64,000 nucleotides of DNA from Echria macrotheca (Eukaryota > Ascomycota > Sordariomycetes > Sordariales > Schizotheciaceae): NCBI GenBank assembly GCA_030411725.1, contig MU839837.1, positions 1,240,001 through 1,304,000 on the forward strand, written 5' to 3'. Below, piece after piece: positions 23,102 through 34,573 of the stretch (its first letter is position 1; the number at the start of each line of letters is the position of its first letter). The notes under the pieces are model-generated. The model was not told the origin of the DNA. It ran no database searches and saw nothing but the letters and a program-made list of their open reading frames with translations. A program made the translations under genes and the position numbers.

Positions 23102-26100
23102 ATGGACAACTCGCATCATCCGGCTTCGACGAAGCGATTAGGAATTCCGGATCTGCTAAACTGGGAAGTCGGCGATGAAAAACGCGCAAGGCTGGGGCTT
23201 GGCGAGGATTTTGAGTCATGCGTCTTAGGTCACCCTTTCAGCTTCACTCAACGAGATGGGTATTCCGTTGACCGGACCATATCAACCGAGTTTCCGTTGT
23301 CTTTTGGTAGCCCTTCTCAGGCGTTTGAAGACAATTCAGAAGCCCCAGAGATATGGATGAGCGATGCACATACGCCATGGACGGACTCACTTGATGGTCT
23401 CAACAACGGGCGGTGGTTGCCCGAACCCCTGGCCGAGTTGGTATGTTTCGGAATGGTACGTGTGACTATCTATTTGCAATCATGTCTATGGACTCTGATA
23501 TCCTGACGCGAAATATGCAGATTTGCGATTCAAAAGGGCAGCTCCTTGACGACCGAGAAGTCCTCGAAGAGTCAGGGTTGCTCTCCCTCCCCGCGAGACA
23601 GGAAACATATGCTTTGAGCCTTTCCCCCCGAGATCGCGGCACCTTCCTTCAGCTGGAATCTGACGAACTGGATGTGGCGGTTTTAGATGAGGCCACTGCC
23701 CAAGCTTTCTCGGCTCTGGCCAGGGTCTCTGGGTGCGAGATCGATCTGTTCATGTCAGGTGCAGAGTTTCGGAGCCTACGGAGCAAGTTCAAGTCGGGTG
23801 AGAAAAAGACACATTTCAATGTTTCGGCTGTTATCTATGGGCCTCCGGAAACAAGAGAGGAGGTTGGTCGGGTTCTTTCCAATGCCCGACTATATCTCCA
23901 GGATCCAACGCGTTATCGCCAAGAAGTATCGAGATACGACAATCCCCATAGACTGGAACTCGGGGATACTTCCAGCATACTGCCAACGACGTCGAAGTCA
24001 GATTCGCCATTATTGGGAAACCACTATGCGGAAGAGATTGAGACGATTTTAAAAAATCTTGATCACAGCGCAGAGTTGCGGTCAGACGCCCGGATAAGCA
24101 GTATCGTGAAGACAAAGCTTAACAGGTTGGTTTTCGCCATCTCAAGCCCTGCACGTTATCTTCTGACGACCGAAATCTAGGCATCAAGAATTAGGGGTCA
24201 ACTTCGTTGCGCAACGAGAAGGGAGAATACCAAACCGGCTTCAATCGCTGTGGGCGAAGAAACGCATCAACAATATTGACTGGTCTGTCCAATCTCATAT
24301 TAACGCGTGCCCCTGGTGTTCGGCGCGGCTAACTTGCTATTTATGGCTGCTTTGAAACAGCTACGAGCATGTCATTATTCCAGAGGCGACGCGGTCACTC
24401 CCAGAGAACGAATCCGTCGGTGGAATCTTGGCTGATGAGATGGGCCTCGGGAAGACTTTGACAATGCTAGCTGCCATTGTCGACAGTATTCCCGAGGCAA
24501 TCAAGTTCTGCGGAAATTCCAGGGATTCGGTCAGGCCACAATCCAAGGCCACTATTGTCATCGCGCCTTCAGCACGTATGTGTTTGATGGAAAGATTTAT
24601 TGCAAGACGTGCTAACCACTGCTACCTAATAGTCGTTCTGGAGGAGTGGTTGTCAGACATCAATGAGTGGGTATCTCTTGGGACCTCATAACGGGATTTT
24701 CTCTAACAGCTCTTAGTCACCTTGCTTCTCAACAGCTCCGTGTTCTTATGCACCACGGCAATACCAAAGCAAAGACGGTGGAGGAACTTCTCAGTTACGA
24801 CATTGTGCTTTCTACTTACGCTACCTTGGCGAATGAACTTCGCCGTGGCCCGGCACTGACTTACGAGGTGACGTGGTTTCGGGTCATCCTTGACGAAGGC
24901 AGGTCAATCTCCTGTCCGGGTAGCAAGAGCCGGTGCTGACACACTGACAGCGCATTATATCCGACATGACCAAACTCGGCAATATCAAGCTGCAGCCGGT
25001 CTCTCAGCTAAGTTTCGGTGGTGTCTGACAGGAACTCCCATTCAAAACCGCCTCTCGGATCTGGGCTCGCTGATCAGCTTTCTCCGGGCGCCTCTCCTCC
25101 AACGCAAAGCAGAGTTTGACAAACACATCGCCAGGCCACTTGAAGACGAGAGTCGTAAGGGCACCGCCGAGAAGCTCCGCCTCCTACTCCAGTCCATTTG
25201 CCTGAGACGGACGAAAGAACTCATCAACCTGCCAGAGCCAAAGGAGATCACGTACGATGTTCACCTGTCAGACCAGGAGAAACGACTCTACAAACTTGTC
25301 GGAGATCGCACGATAGACCAGATCGAAATTGCGCATTCCAGTTCAAAGGGGCTTGGGACTCGGCATGGCCTCCAGATGATTCTGCACCTGCGCCGTCTGT
25401 GTAACCACGGAACTATGGATCGCGACATTCGAAACGCTTCCATGGCAGATGAGGCCGGCGAGGACGACTTTGTGCCAAGTGTTGGACCTTGTCTGTGTCT
25501 GGACTGCGATTGCGAAATCGTGGAATCAGGGCGTCTTGCGCCGGATGGCAAACGGTTTCTATGTGCTGACTGCTACGGCGAACGGGAAAGGAAGAAGTCA
25601 AAGTCCCGCAAGAAGGGAGCTTCATCAAGCGGCAAGACTCTGGCTGAGTCGAACAATAGTATGGACCCATCAGGACATTCGACAAAGCTTTCGCTGTTAG
25701 TTCAAGACGCTGAGCGGCATCGGAATTCAGACAAATGGTTCGTATCTCGTATTGTTATTTGACCCGCCTGCAGACTTTCTTCCTTTTCTTCCCCTGTTTT
25801 TTTTATATTGTTGTTGTTTTCGTTTCTTTCTTTCTTTCTTTTTTCCTTGCTTTCTTTTTAAATTTCTTTTGACGTGTCTATCCGCTAATCACAGCGTTGC
25901 TTCGTTAAAGCATCATCTTTTCCGCGTGGACCAAAACGCTGGACTTTGCGTCCCACGCTCTGAGCCAGAGACAGATACCGTTCCGACGAATTGACGGAAA
26001 CACGAGCACCGCCGACAGAAAGAAGATCTTGAATTCGTTTCAGACAGAAGGCTCTCTCGTCGCCCTGTTGATGACGTTCGGCACTGGCGCAGTAGGGTGA

Positions 26101-26532
26101 GTCCATGTGGTCACCGCTGACCAAATTCGGTCTGGTGCAGCAGCCGAGGTAGCCGCTAACAAGTTGAAGTCTCAATATCACCGCAGCCACAAGAGTGCAC
26201 ATTTTGGAACCTCAATGGAACCCATTCGTCGAGAAGCAGGCAATTGGTCGAGCTCTGAGATATGGCCAGGACAGGGAGGTGTCTGTTGTGCGGTATATTG
26301 TCCCGGCCTCCGTTGAGAGTGTAAGCCCCCTTTCTCACCATGTGACCTATGAGAAGGAAGGAGGCGTAGCCGTAAGCTGACTTCACCACAGCATATTAGA
26401 GACTCCCAGAAACGTAAAGTGTCTCTTTCTGGACTAGGATTCAAAGAGTCTAGCGATGTTCGGCCAGAGATATATGGCATGTTAAGTCGCGTCTTGCTGG
26501 CCGATACTAACACCATTTGCGGCTCTGGGTGA
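23102..26532 (+). CDS. SNF2-family (HLTF/RAD5-like) helicase, 918 aa
   Basis: Ten exons: 23102..23455, 23521..24125, 24181..24282, 24361..24575, 24633..24666, 24717..24898, 24951..25737, 25911..26096, 26170..26320, 26392..26532. They sum to 919 codons with the stop. Motif I is LADEMGLGKT (about 377-386). Motif II is DEAH (496-499), restored only by a GC-AG intron at 24899-24950. Motif III is LTGTPIQN, and the second lobe has TGTGAVGLN, EPQWNP and the motif VI string QAIGRALRYGQ. Between the lobes is a Cys cluster (CLCLDCDCE...CADC, about 675-710) in place of a full RING finger. The N-terminal 340 residues are family-specific. Such single-chain translocases remodel DNA-protein complexes in repair or transcription; the exact role is not predictable. 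Exon 5 (34 nt) and the donors GTCTGT and GTGGGT are the weaker junctions. Confidence 0.85.
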
Positions 26533-26740
26533 TCTGATTAACGCGACTCGGTATGGCCAAAGAGAGGATTGGAGTCGAGAGGACAGGAAAAAAAATGAGG
26601 GATATATCTGACAGTTTTAGGATTGGTTATCACCTATGTCTGTGGGCCGGCATGCCATGTATTGAAGTCTGCGACTTAGATGGCCGTCACGGACCCGGTG
26701 GATACAAGAAACTGGTTCCAGACCTCAAAGGAGACACACT

Positions 26741-29700
26741 CTAGTCCAACATATCACTTCCCTCCTCCCCAGATTCCTGCGTATCGTATTCTTCCCCGGA
26801 TGTCGATACATCCCCTATAACCGCCGGTTCATGGGCGTGACCATCAGCACGCCGATTCTCCTGTGATCGTTCATGGTCCAGTAATAGATCTTTGATCTTC
26901 TTAAAACCAAGGTGATCCGAAAGGCTCAAAGCATCGACTTCGAAGGGTGGTCTATCAGAAGTCCAGAGAGCCTGATCGTGCGGATTAATGGGGTCAACTC
27001 GTGCTTTAATATCGATGTCGTCCCATTCCAGAAGAAGTTCGACTATTTCGTCGTAGCCATTTACACAGGCAATGATCAGCGCTGTTGCTCCTTTTTTGTC
27101 TAGAGCAGTCTTTTCTGACCCAATTCCACGGTGATGGCAGAGGCACCTTCGATTGATGGATATAAGTGGTTTGGCGTGGTCGAGAAATAATTTGACTGTG
27201 TCCTTCTTGTTTTGCTCGACACAATGGAGAAATGGCGTGTAGCCATCCGAGTCTGGAAGATCAATCGGGACCCCTGCGTTTATAACTTCCAAGACGGTTT
27301 GGTTGTCTCCCATGATCGCAGCACCGCGCAACTTAACTGTCCTGAGCAATGCTTCGAAGTACTCGGGGACTGTGTGGGTCTCCAGAAGTCGAAGAACAGC
27401 TTCATGACCCACGGCAGCTGCGATTTGCGCGGCCGTGCCTTCTCCACCATCAAAGTCGATTGTTGTTTTTGTACAGTGCCCCCCCTCTAGTAGGAATGCG
27501 GCGACCCTGTGTTTGCCTCTTGCTGCTGATTCCATGAGAGCCGTGCGATGGCGGTGAATGAGATTCGCGTCGAACCCACAGTCCAGGACCAAGAAGCGGA
27601 CACAACTCAGGAATCCCAGTTTTGCCATCGAATGCAAAAAAGAGAACTTGTCATCTGGTGCCAGACATTGACGGTAGTGCTCCAGTACCCTCAAGCACAA
27701 TGTCTCGTCATGCAGGAGTGCCCTGCAATTCAGGGTCTCGTGAAGCGACTTCGGGTCAGTTAGCTTCGAAGGCGACGAAAATATCCATTCTTCGGCATCT
27801 AGCCACCTTGACCGACAGAAGGAGATCCGTAATGCAGCGATCTTGAAAAGGTCAACATCCTCGGAGTTCTCGATCAAATACTTTAGCACCCCGAGTCTCC
27901 TGTTATCCCAGAGACGTGCAAGCATCAAGGTCGTGTCTCGGTGGTAGAGATGCGCTGTTCTGACTCCCGTTCCGCGCGATCCGCGAATATTCATTGATGA
28001 CAGGGGAATGGGACCGTTGAATCGTTCAGCCCATATCTTCACTGCAGCAAGGTTCCCATCTCCTGCGGCCTTGCTAATATCAATGGATTGGGGGTCATCA
28101 ATGACTGGAAACTGAGCTCCATAGCCAGGGGCTAGCCAGTCCTTGCTTTCATGGATGTCGCTGATATGGGCGTCGAGAGACTTGGAATCGACAAATCCGG
28201 TGATTCCATACGGACAACCATCAAATAGGCAGAAGAAGGCGCGATCGTGTTTGGTCTGATGGATGTCCCTGGCCACCTTCTCGCCGAATCCCATATAAAA
28301 ATAGTCGCAGTGGAGGAAGCGGCACTTGAAGAGGCCGAGACCGTGATACCGTTGCAGTTGTTGTAGCCCAGGTGAATCGTTTAGCTTCATAGCAATCTTG
28401 TCGAGAGACAATCGTAGCCGCGGAATAAAACGTTCAAGCTCTGACTTCGGTTCTCGTTCTCCATCGCTGTTTGTGATCGCTTCATCATCTTTCGTCTTGC
28501 TTGACCTCTTCGCAAAGTGCAGTGACCACATGTAGGCGGCTTGTGTCAATCTGCCGAGGCACTCCTCAGACTCGAACACAGAGCGAGGGTCAAAGCTTTT
28601 GCTGAAGCTCGCCGGAACCCGTTTGTGCGATACCACTGGGAAGTGCCGGTCAAGAAAGTTGCGGATCCCTCTGCTTAGGCGATCCACGGAGTGACCATCG
28701 ACCAATGCCGCGCTGGCCACCGAAATTCTGAGATGGTCGAACCAATGTGTAGCGGCGTAATCGAAGAATGCGTAGCAGCCGTTCATTACATTGGCGTCGA
28801 CGGTCTCATCGGACAACGTAGGATCAACATGGCCAACACTTAGATATTCGAGACATATCGTGGCAAGATTGAGGTGCTCGGTGGCAATGCTGATAAGATC
28901 CTTTGTCAGGAAGCTAAAAGAAACTGTTATTTCAACGCACATACGGCCAAACTGGATGTCTTCGCACTTACAGCCTGGCGGTGGAATGCACTAGTGTAAC
29001 AATATCTCCCTGGCTCACTTCCAGCAGTGATCCACAAAGCTCCTTCGGACCATCTTCATCGGAAAACCGCCGACCCTCGAAGTCAATAACCCGGTCGTCG
29101 ATATCAAGTGACATAGCCCCTTGAATTTCGTGCCATCTCAGATCTCGCTGTGCGATAGCAACCCAGGCCAGAATTCGAATCGCATCCTGGAATCTCTCCT
29201 CGTCCATGTCGTGTCTCATGGTTCGAATAATGCGGCCATATCTGCAACGGAATTAGTTTTTTTTTCCTCAGGGATGATGACGGAGAAGAGAGAACGAGAA
29301 CTTGAAACTCACGCCTCGTCTAGTTTGCTGGCCACGCTCAGCTTCTCGTTGCCTTCGCTCAGCCACGCGAGCTCCTCCCGTAGTCTGAACGCCTTGGATT
29401 GGGAATATAGGTTCAACATTACGAGCTTTGCGAATTGAAACATGCCTTGGTTGAAGTTAGAAGAGAACGAGCAAAAGAGAAGAGAAATTTTGGAAGTTAC
29501 CATCTGCATGGTTGAGGACGCTGGTAGCGATGGATTTGGAACCCTCAGCAAGCTTCAAGGAGGGGTGCTTTGCCCTGATCTTCGAGTCCCAGGTTTCGCA
29601 GTATGTCCTGATATCGCTGCGGTTATCGGCAGGGACAATCTTCAGTATCGGATAGCCTTTTGATAGCCTAGAAGATTCGCCGTCTTCTTGGCTTACAATG

Positions 29701-31189
29701 AGGCATCTGACTAGAGTTGGTTCGGCCTCATCCGGCTGGTCGTTACCCTGTTGGCCAGGCTCGGGATCCGGACCAATGATGGACTGAATCCATGAGACGA
29801 TGGCTTTCTTCTCTTGCTTGAGACATTCGTCAAGGCCGTCTAAGACGAGGAAGACATTATCCTGGCAGTGGACAACAACCCGGAGAATCTCCTTGGTCAA
29901 TTCGACTCTCTGTAGCGTTGTCTGTCCTGCTTTCGACATGACGGCATCAATGTACTCGGTAAGTGGGTCGTCGTTCTGGGAAAGCTGATACAAGATGTTC
30001 TTGGCAATAGAAAGAAAATTGTTCCGGTTTCGATTTCCGTCCTTGCAGTAGACGAAAGCAGCCTTTGCGGCGCTCTGCTTCGCCGCCTCTTCGATGATGG
30101 TAGAGGCGAGAATGGTTTTCCCTTCAACGGTTAGCTAGGAGCACGCCAGGGGTCATTATGAGACCGTGTGCGATCCGCACAACGTACCTGCACCGGGGAT
30201 ACCAGTAATCCATAGGATTGGGTCTACATTCGCGCTGAGATCCAGCCAACTCATCACCATATTCCTGCGCAGGATCCAAGCTCCGGTGCCCGAATACTTC
30301 CGCCGCTCGGCCGCATATCGCTCTTGGTCCACCATCATGTCCTCTGGTGATAGCCAAGCGCGGACACGCTCTTGCTGTTGACGTCTTGCTTCGAGTCTCT
30401 GCAGCTTTAAAGCCTCCGCTTGGTCATTAGACAACGCTGAAATCCTCTCGAGGGCGGTCAGTCCGGCATAGCTTTCTAGGAGCTTCCTATGTCGCTTCAA
30501 GTTGTTCATGGGCTCGGAGAAACGTGTGCGAAACGTGTTCCATGTGATGTCAAACAATGTCCGCCATCCTAAGAACGTGAGTGTTTGAATCGGGATAGGA
30601 CGACGGGGAAGAAGCACTGACTCTTTTGACGGAAGTACGACAGGGCCTTCGCATGGAAATCGAGGATGTCTCTGAATATCATCTCGAGGACAGCGTTGAG
30701 GTATCCGTTTTCCGTCGACTCAAAGAGGGATTGGTGGTGGGCTAGCACTTCCAACTGCTCTCCCATATCCTCGTAGTGTTCAAGCAGGGCGTCAAAGGCT
30801 TTGACGTGATTCCGGGTGACCTGAAGCAGGAACTTCAATGGCCCCTGGGGAGAGTTTAGCAGCCGCGGACCGAGGGCAGAATGGATACTAAGATATTGAC
30901 TCACCCAAACGAATGCAACAAACTCCGACGCGTTGAGAAACACCTCGATGAGCTTTTCGTACTGCTCCATCCCCTCAAGGAACTTCCTCAACCTGTTCAT
31001 GTTGCGCATTCTGGATTTCGCCGCCTGTTCATCTTGGATTTCCTTCATGGATAATTTGAGGGTCTGAAGGTTGGTGAATTGAAACTGTTCGCTTTCGGGG
31101 CCCTTGAGGTGCTCGTCTTTGAACTGCTGGAGCGCCCTCCGGAATCCGGACTCCCCGTGTGCTGGGGGCGGCGGTTGCGGTGCCGCCAT
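26741..31189 (-). CDS. NACHT-domain NLR with C2H2-like zinc region and ankyrin repeats, 1361 aa
   Basis: Seven exons: 31189..30905, 30844..30622, 30568..30188, 30121..29501, 29445..29313, 29241..28972, 28913..26741 (1362 codons with stop). The N-terminus (about 1-180) is helical and resembles the DUF7708-type effector end seen in fungal NACHT-ankyrin proteins. NACHT begins near 280, with Walker A GIPGAGKT around 291-298 (split by an intron) and Walker B VFLVLDGLDEC near 387-397. After the usual winged-helix-like section (HSTARLFL near 630) comes a paired C/H segment: CRFLHC...HQTKH and CLFDGC...HISDIH (about 835-893). Ankyrin repeats follow to about 1330 (examples CNRALLHDETLC and GATALIIACVNGYDEIVELLL). 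NACHT-repeat proteins in fungi act as signal-gated switches in non-self recognition and cell death. The ligand is unknown. The gene lies tail to tail with the SNF2 gene. Confidence 0.87.
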
Positions 31190-31937
31190 TCTCTAGGAAG
31201 TCAATCCGAAGGCCAAAATGGTCGCTGAGAGGCTTGATGTTGCCGCTTACTGCAGGCGAAGCCAAGATCAGTATAAGTGGCCAAAGGCGGTGGGAAGGGG
31301 GGACGTTGGAGGGAAGCGTGGAGATGGACCGCGAGCGATGGGATTTGATGGAAGTCACCTGAGCAGCTACAGTTGGGAGCCTGGGCGGACTTCTGCCCTG
31401 GCTTCCGGCTGCAGTTCGCGTACTGTGGGCTTTCTTGTGGGCGGACGAGCTCTCAGTGACAGTCTTTTGATTGGTTGCTGCGCCACCGCCCAACGCAGCA
31501 GGGCGCACTTGGCCAGTTCCCGTCGACCGTATTCTTTGGCGCGACAGCGTCGAGACGCATCTTTGGTCGAATCACGTCGGTTGATGCACCAGAGAAGTGG
31601 CGCCTGATCCCCGGGGGCGATTTCCGTGCCTTCGATGACGAAAGTTCTCGTCTCCAGAATTCACTGTCTCCCAAGGTCAATAACAGCGTCGAAGGTGGGT
31701 TGCTGCGATGTTCCCCGCCCTCCAGAGCTGACTTGTTGGAGAAGCAAGTGTGGGTGACAGGGCCCGTAGGCCCATAGGCCCATGAAGAGAAAACCACCCA
31801 AATTTCCGTCCAAGAATTTCATACAGTACTGACTTCTGAGGCAATCTATGGCTGATTCCTCCTACCTTAGCAAGGATTGGCTTGGGGGTATTAGAAGCTG
31901 ATATACGGATTCCTACAGAAACATGAAAGAGGATGGC
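31190..31937. other. intergenic: NLR promoter and 3' flank of the broken HET gene
   Basis: About 750 bp. Reading frames on both strands (31218-31797) overlap one another and are not supported by motifs. No clear TATA box. Confidence 0.45.
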
Positions 31938-34573
31938 TTATCCCAGTATGATTTCACTCCACGTGCAATCTGACCTTTGAAATGCGAGCTGAAAGACCTT
32001 TCCCAGTCCGACGCGCTCCGAAACACCCCTTTTTACATCCATTGTCAGAGCCATGACGTAAAAGCAGCACCACTCACTCCCTTCCTCAGCACTTCCCGGG
32101 TATTCTGCCCAGCTGTCCTTCTCCTCCTCAGTAATGCACTTTGCCTCGGAGAGCGCAACAAATGTGCAACGCTCACCGTCCTTTATCCGTTCGTCCGCCC
32201 ACTTTTTGTCCATGACGACAGACCCGCACCGGTTCGCCGAGGTATCCATGATACGAAATCGCTGTAGGTGATGCCTCGCAAGGCTGTTATCATCCCGGAC
32301 TACCGGGAACTCGCACTGCAAGGTCCAGAACTGCAGTATAGGTTGATACGGCCGGTGATCTGGCCTCAACTTGTAAAAGGAATGATGGTGGTCGCTACTC
32401 CATCCCCCACTCCTGTTGTGGAAGAACATGTGATTCCCAGACTCCTCGAGATCTGGCCCGCGGACCCCAAACGGGTGGTCGGGGAATCGCTTGGAGAAGG
32501 CTGTTTGTCCCCGTGCAAGATCCTGGAACCACCGGTCACGGAGAGGACGGCCATAGTCGTCAACCTTCCCATCCAAGGCTGTGTTCTCGTCGACGTCGAG
32601 ATCGTTGACCCAACCGCATCCCGGACGGCGACGGGATTTGTATCCCCTGCACTGCGGAATTAGGTTGGTGCGATTTGACGGCGGCACCGTCGGCCGCTCC
32701 CACAGAGGGCGGAGGTCGCCTTCCCAGTTGCGGACGTACCAGATGATCCACGTATGGTTGAGGAGCCAGTCCCGGATGTCATCGAGGCAGCCACCGAGGA
32801 AGTCGCCGTCGTAGGTGACCCCGGCGCCTTTCCCCGGGTCCTCGGCGTCCATCCAACCGCACCAGGACCAGCTGGGGAACTCCAGCTCATCGCGGCCATA
32901 GCCCCGAGTGGATGCCAGTATGCGCCGGGACTTGCCGGCCAGGGGCTTCCATAGCAGCGCCAGGTCAAAGTGGCTCGTTGGGAGCCCGAAGAAGATGTCC
33001 GCGCAGAGGTACCACTCCATAAGCCGTGAGACGCCATCAAAGGCGCTAAGAATGTCCTGCGCGAAGGACAGGTTCCTGCCCGTGTACTTCTCAACCGAGG
33101 TCATGAAGAATCGGATCGGCCTTTGCTCGAGGTCTCGGTAGGCCCGATGAAGCAGGACTCGCCAGGCCGATTCCATGCCGTTTGCAACCTCGCTGGGGTT
33201 ATCATCCTGCGACCAGCTGGTCTGGCAGCATTGGAAGTAGAGCCGGCCCCCGGCGAAGATGACGCACCGTTGCGATAGGATGCGCTCTTGAAATGTCCAT
33301 GCTCTGTGGTTCCACTCGGACGCGTTGATGACGTTCTCGGGGGGTTGGACACCATCAACCGCACCTCGGGAGTGATCCATGCCCGCCGGGGGTTGTCCTT
33401 ATCGCTGTCATGGAGTGCTAGGAGGCCTGCGTTGGAATTAGCCCCGTCTGCTGCGCAGATAGTGAAGGCAGCGTTGCCGTAAATAAGGTCCATATTTCTG
33501 GCGTTGAACTTCCACGACCTCGGCCGGTCCTGCACGATGCAGAGCAGGTCGATCCAGACGTATCGGATAGGTCGGGACTTGCCGTCCCCGCCGTGAATCT
33601 TCCCGCCTATGTCCTCGACCAACTTCAAAGCGTCTCGGATTGTCCGCGGAAACCTGTCCCAGACCTCGCTCAGCCCTCCAGTCTCGGTCCGCAAAGACAC
33701 ATTCTCGGCCGTTGTCTACAACGCCTCGTGACCGTTGCGTGTTTCCTCGCCCCAAACATAACTCAGGGCGACGAACCGGGCGGGTTCATTGTTCTCTAAC
33801 GGAAGGCTGCAAAGCCGCTTGTCGACGACATCGATGACTCCGAAGGAGGTCGAGTCCACTAGACTGCGAAATCGGCGCTTCCAATCGCCCCGGCACAGCG
33901 GATGTCCATCGTCATGTCTCGTGTGACACGTGTGAAGCCACTTCAGGATCAACGCCTTGCTGTCTCCGTAGTGCTGGATACCCGCCTGCCGTGGCACCGT
34001 ATCGGCCGAGACCAGGTAAATCTCCCCCTTCACATCTCTTTCTTCCGTCCTGTTGCCGGACCTCAACCATGCCCGCATGTAGTTTCCGAGCGTATGTTGC
34101 GCCCGCGCCACGTTGACAAGCAGCAGCTCGCCGATATTGCTGAGGACCATTTCGTCCTTCTGGCGGCCGTGGCTGGCGACTGTTTCTTTGCGTGTCCAAA
34201 AGACCTTGAGCCTCTGCAGGTTGCTAGCTACTGCCGCGCCATCCTCGACATGGGGCCTGTCGACATCCCACTGGACAGAGAACTCGGTGATCTTGTCGGC
34301 CTTGAGACTTTTGTTTCCGCACGACTGCATGGCCTGTAGAATCAAGACGCAGAGCGGACAATTGCCGCGCCGTGCCTTACTGACCGAGTAGCGAACAGCC
34401 GCTGGGATGGCCGGGCTGTCCGTGTCCGGACAAACTTGGAAACGATCCGGCGTCGCCCCAAGGCTTCTGCAGCGCTCGCAAAGCGGCGCCAGCAATCGTG
34501 GGACTGTTTCTGGGCTCCCGTTGGGATCCATGCCGCTTGGTTCGAGGCAGGGCCGTCCGTGTTGATGGGCCAT
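31938..34573 (-). pseudogene. HET-domain protein gene, disrupted by an in-frame stop and a frameshift
   Basis: Read on the minus strand, 34573 to 33719 gives a normal HET-protein start: a Cys-containing leader (CERCRSLG, CPLCVL), then FVALSYVWG near residue 267. It meets TAG at 33716-33718 where the family usually has a residue before TTxEN. The same frame then continues with IRDALKLVEDIGG and VWIDLLCIVQD. It shifts at a run of six G on the plus strand (33339-33344), after which NHRAWTFQERILSQR and the long C-terminal part run open to 31938. No intron of acceptable length removes either lesion. TAG in place of CAG is a C-to-T change in a CpA context, compatible with RIP. Alternatively either lesion may be a sequence error. 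HET proteins trigger incompatibility cell death; this copy is predicted non-functional as it stands. Confidence 0.8.
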
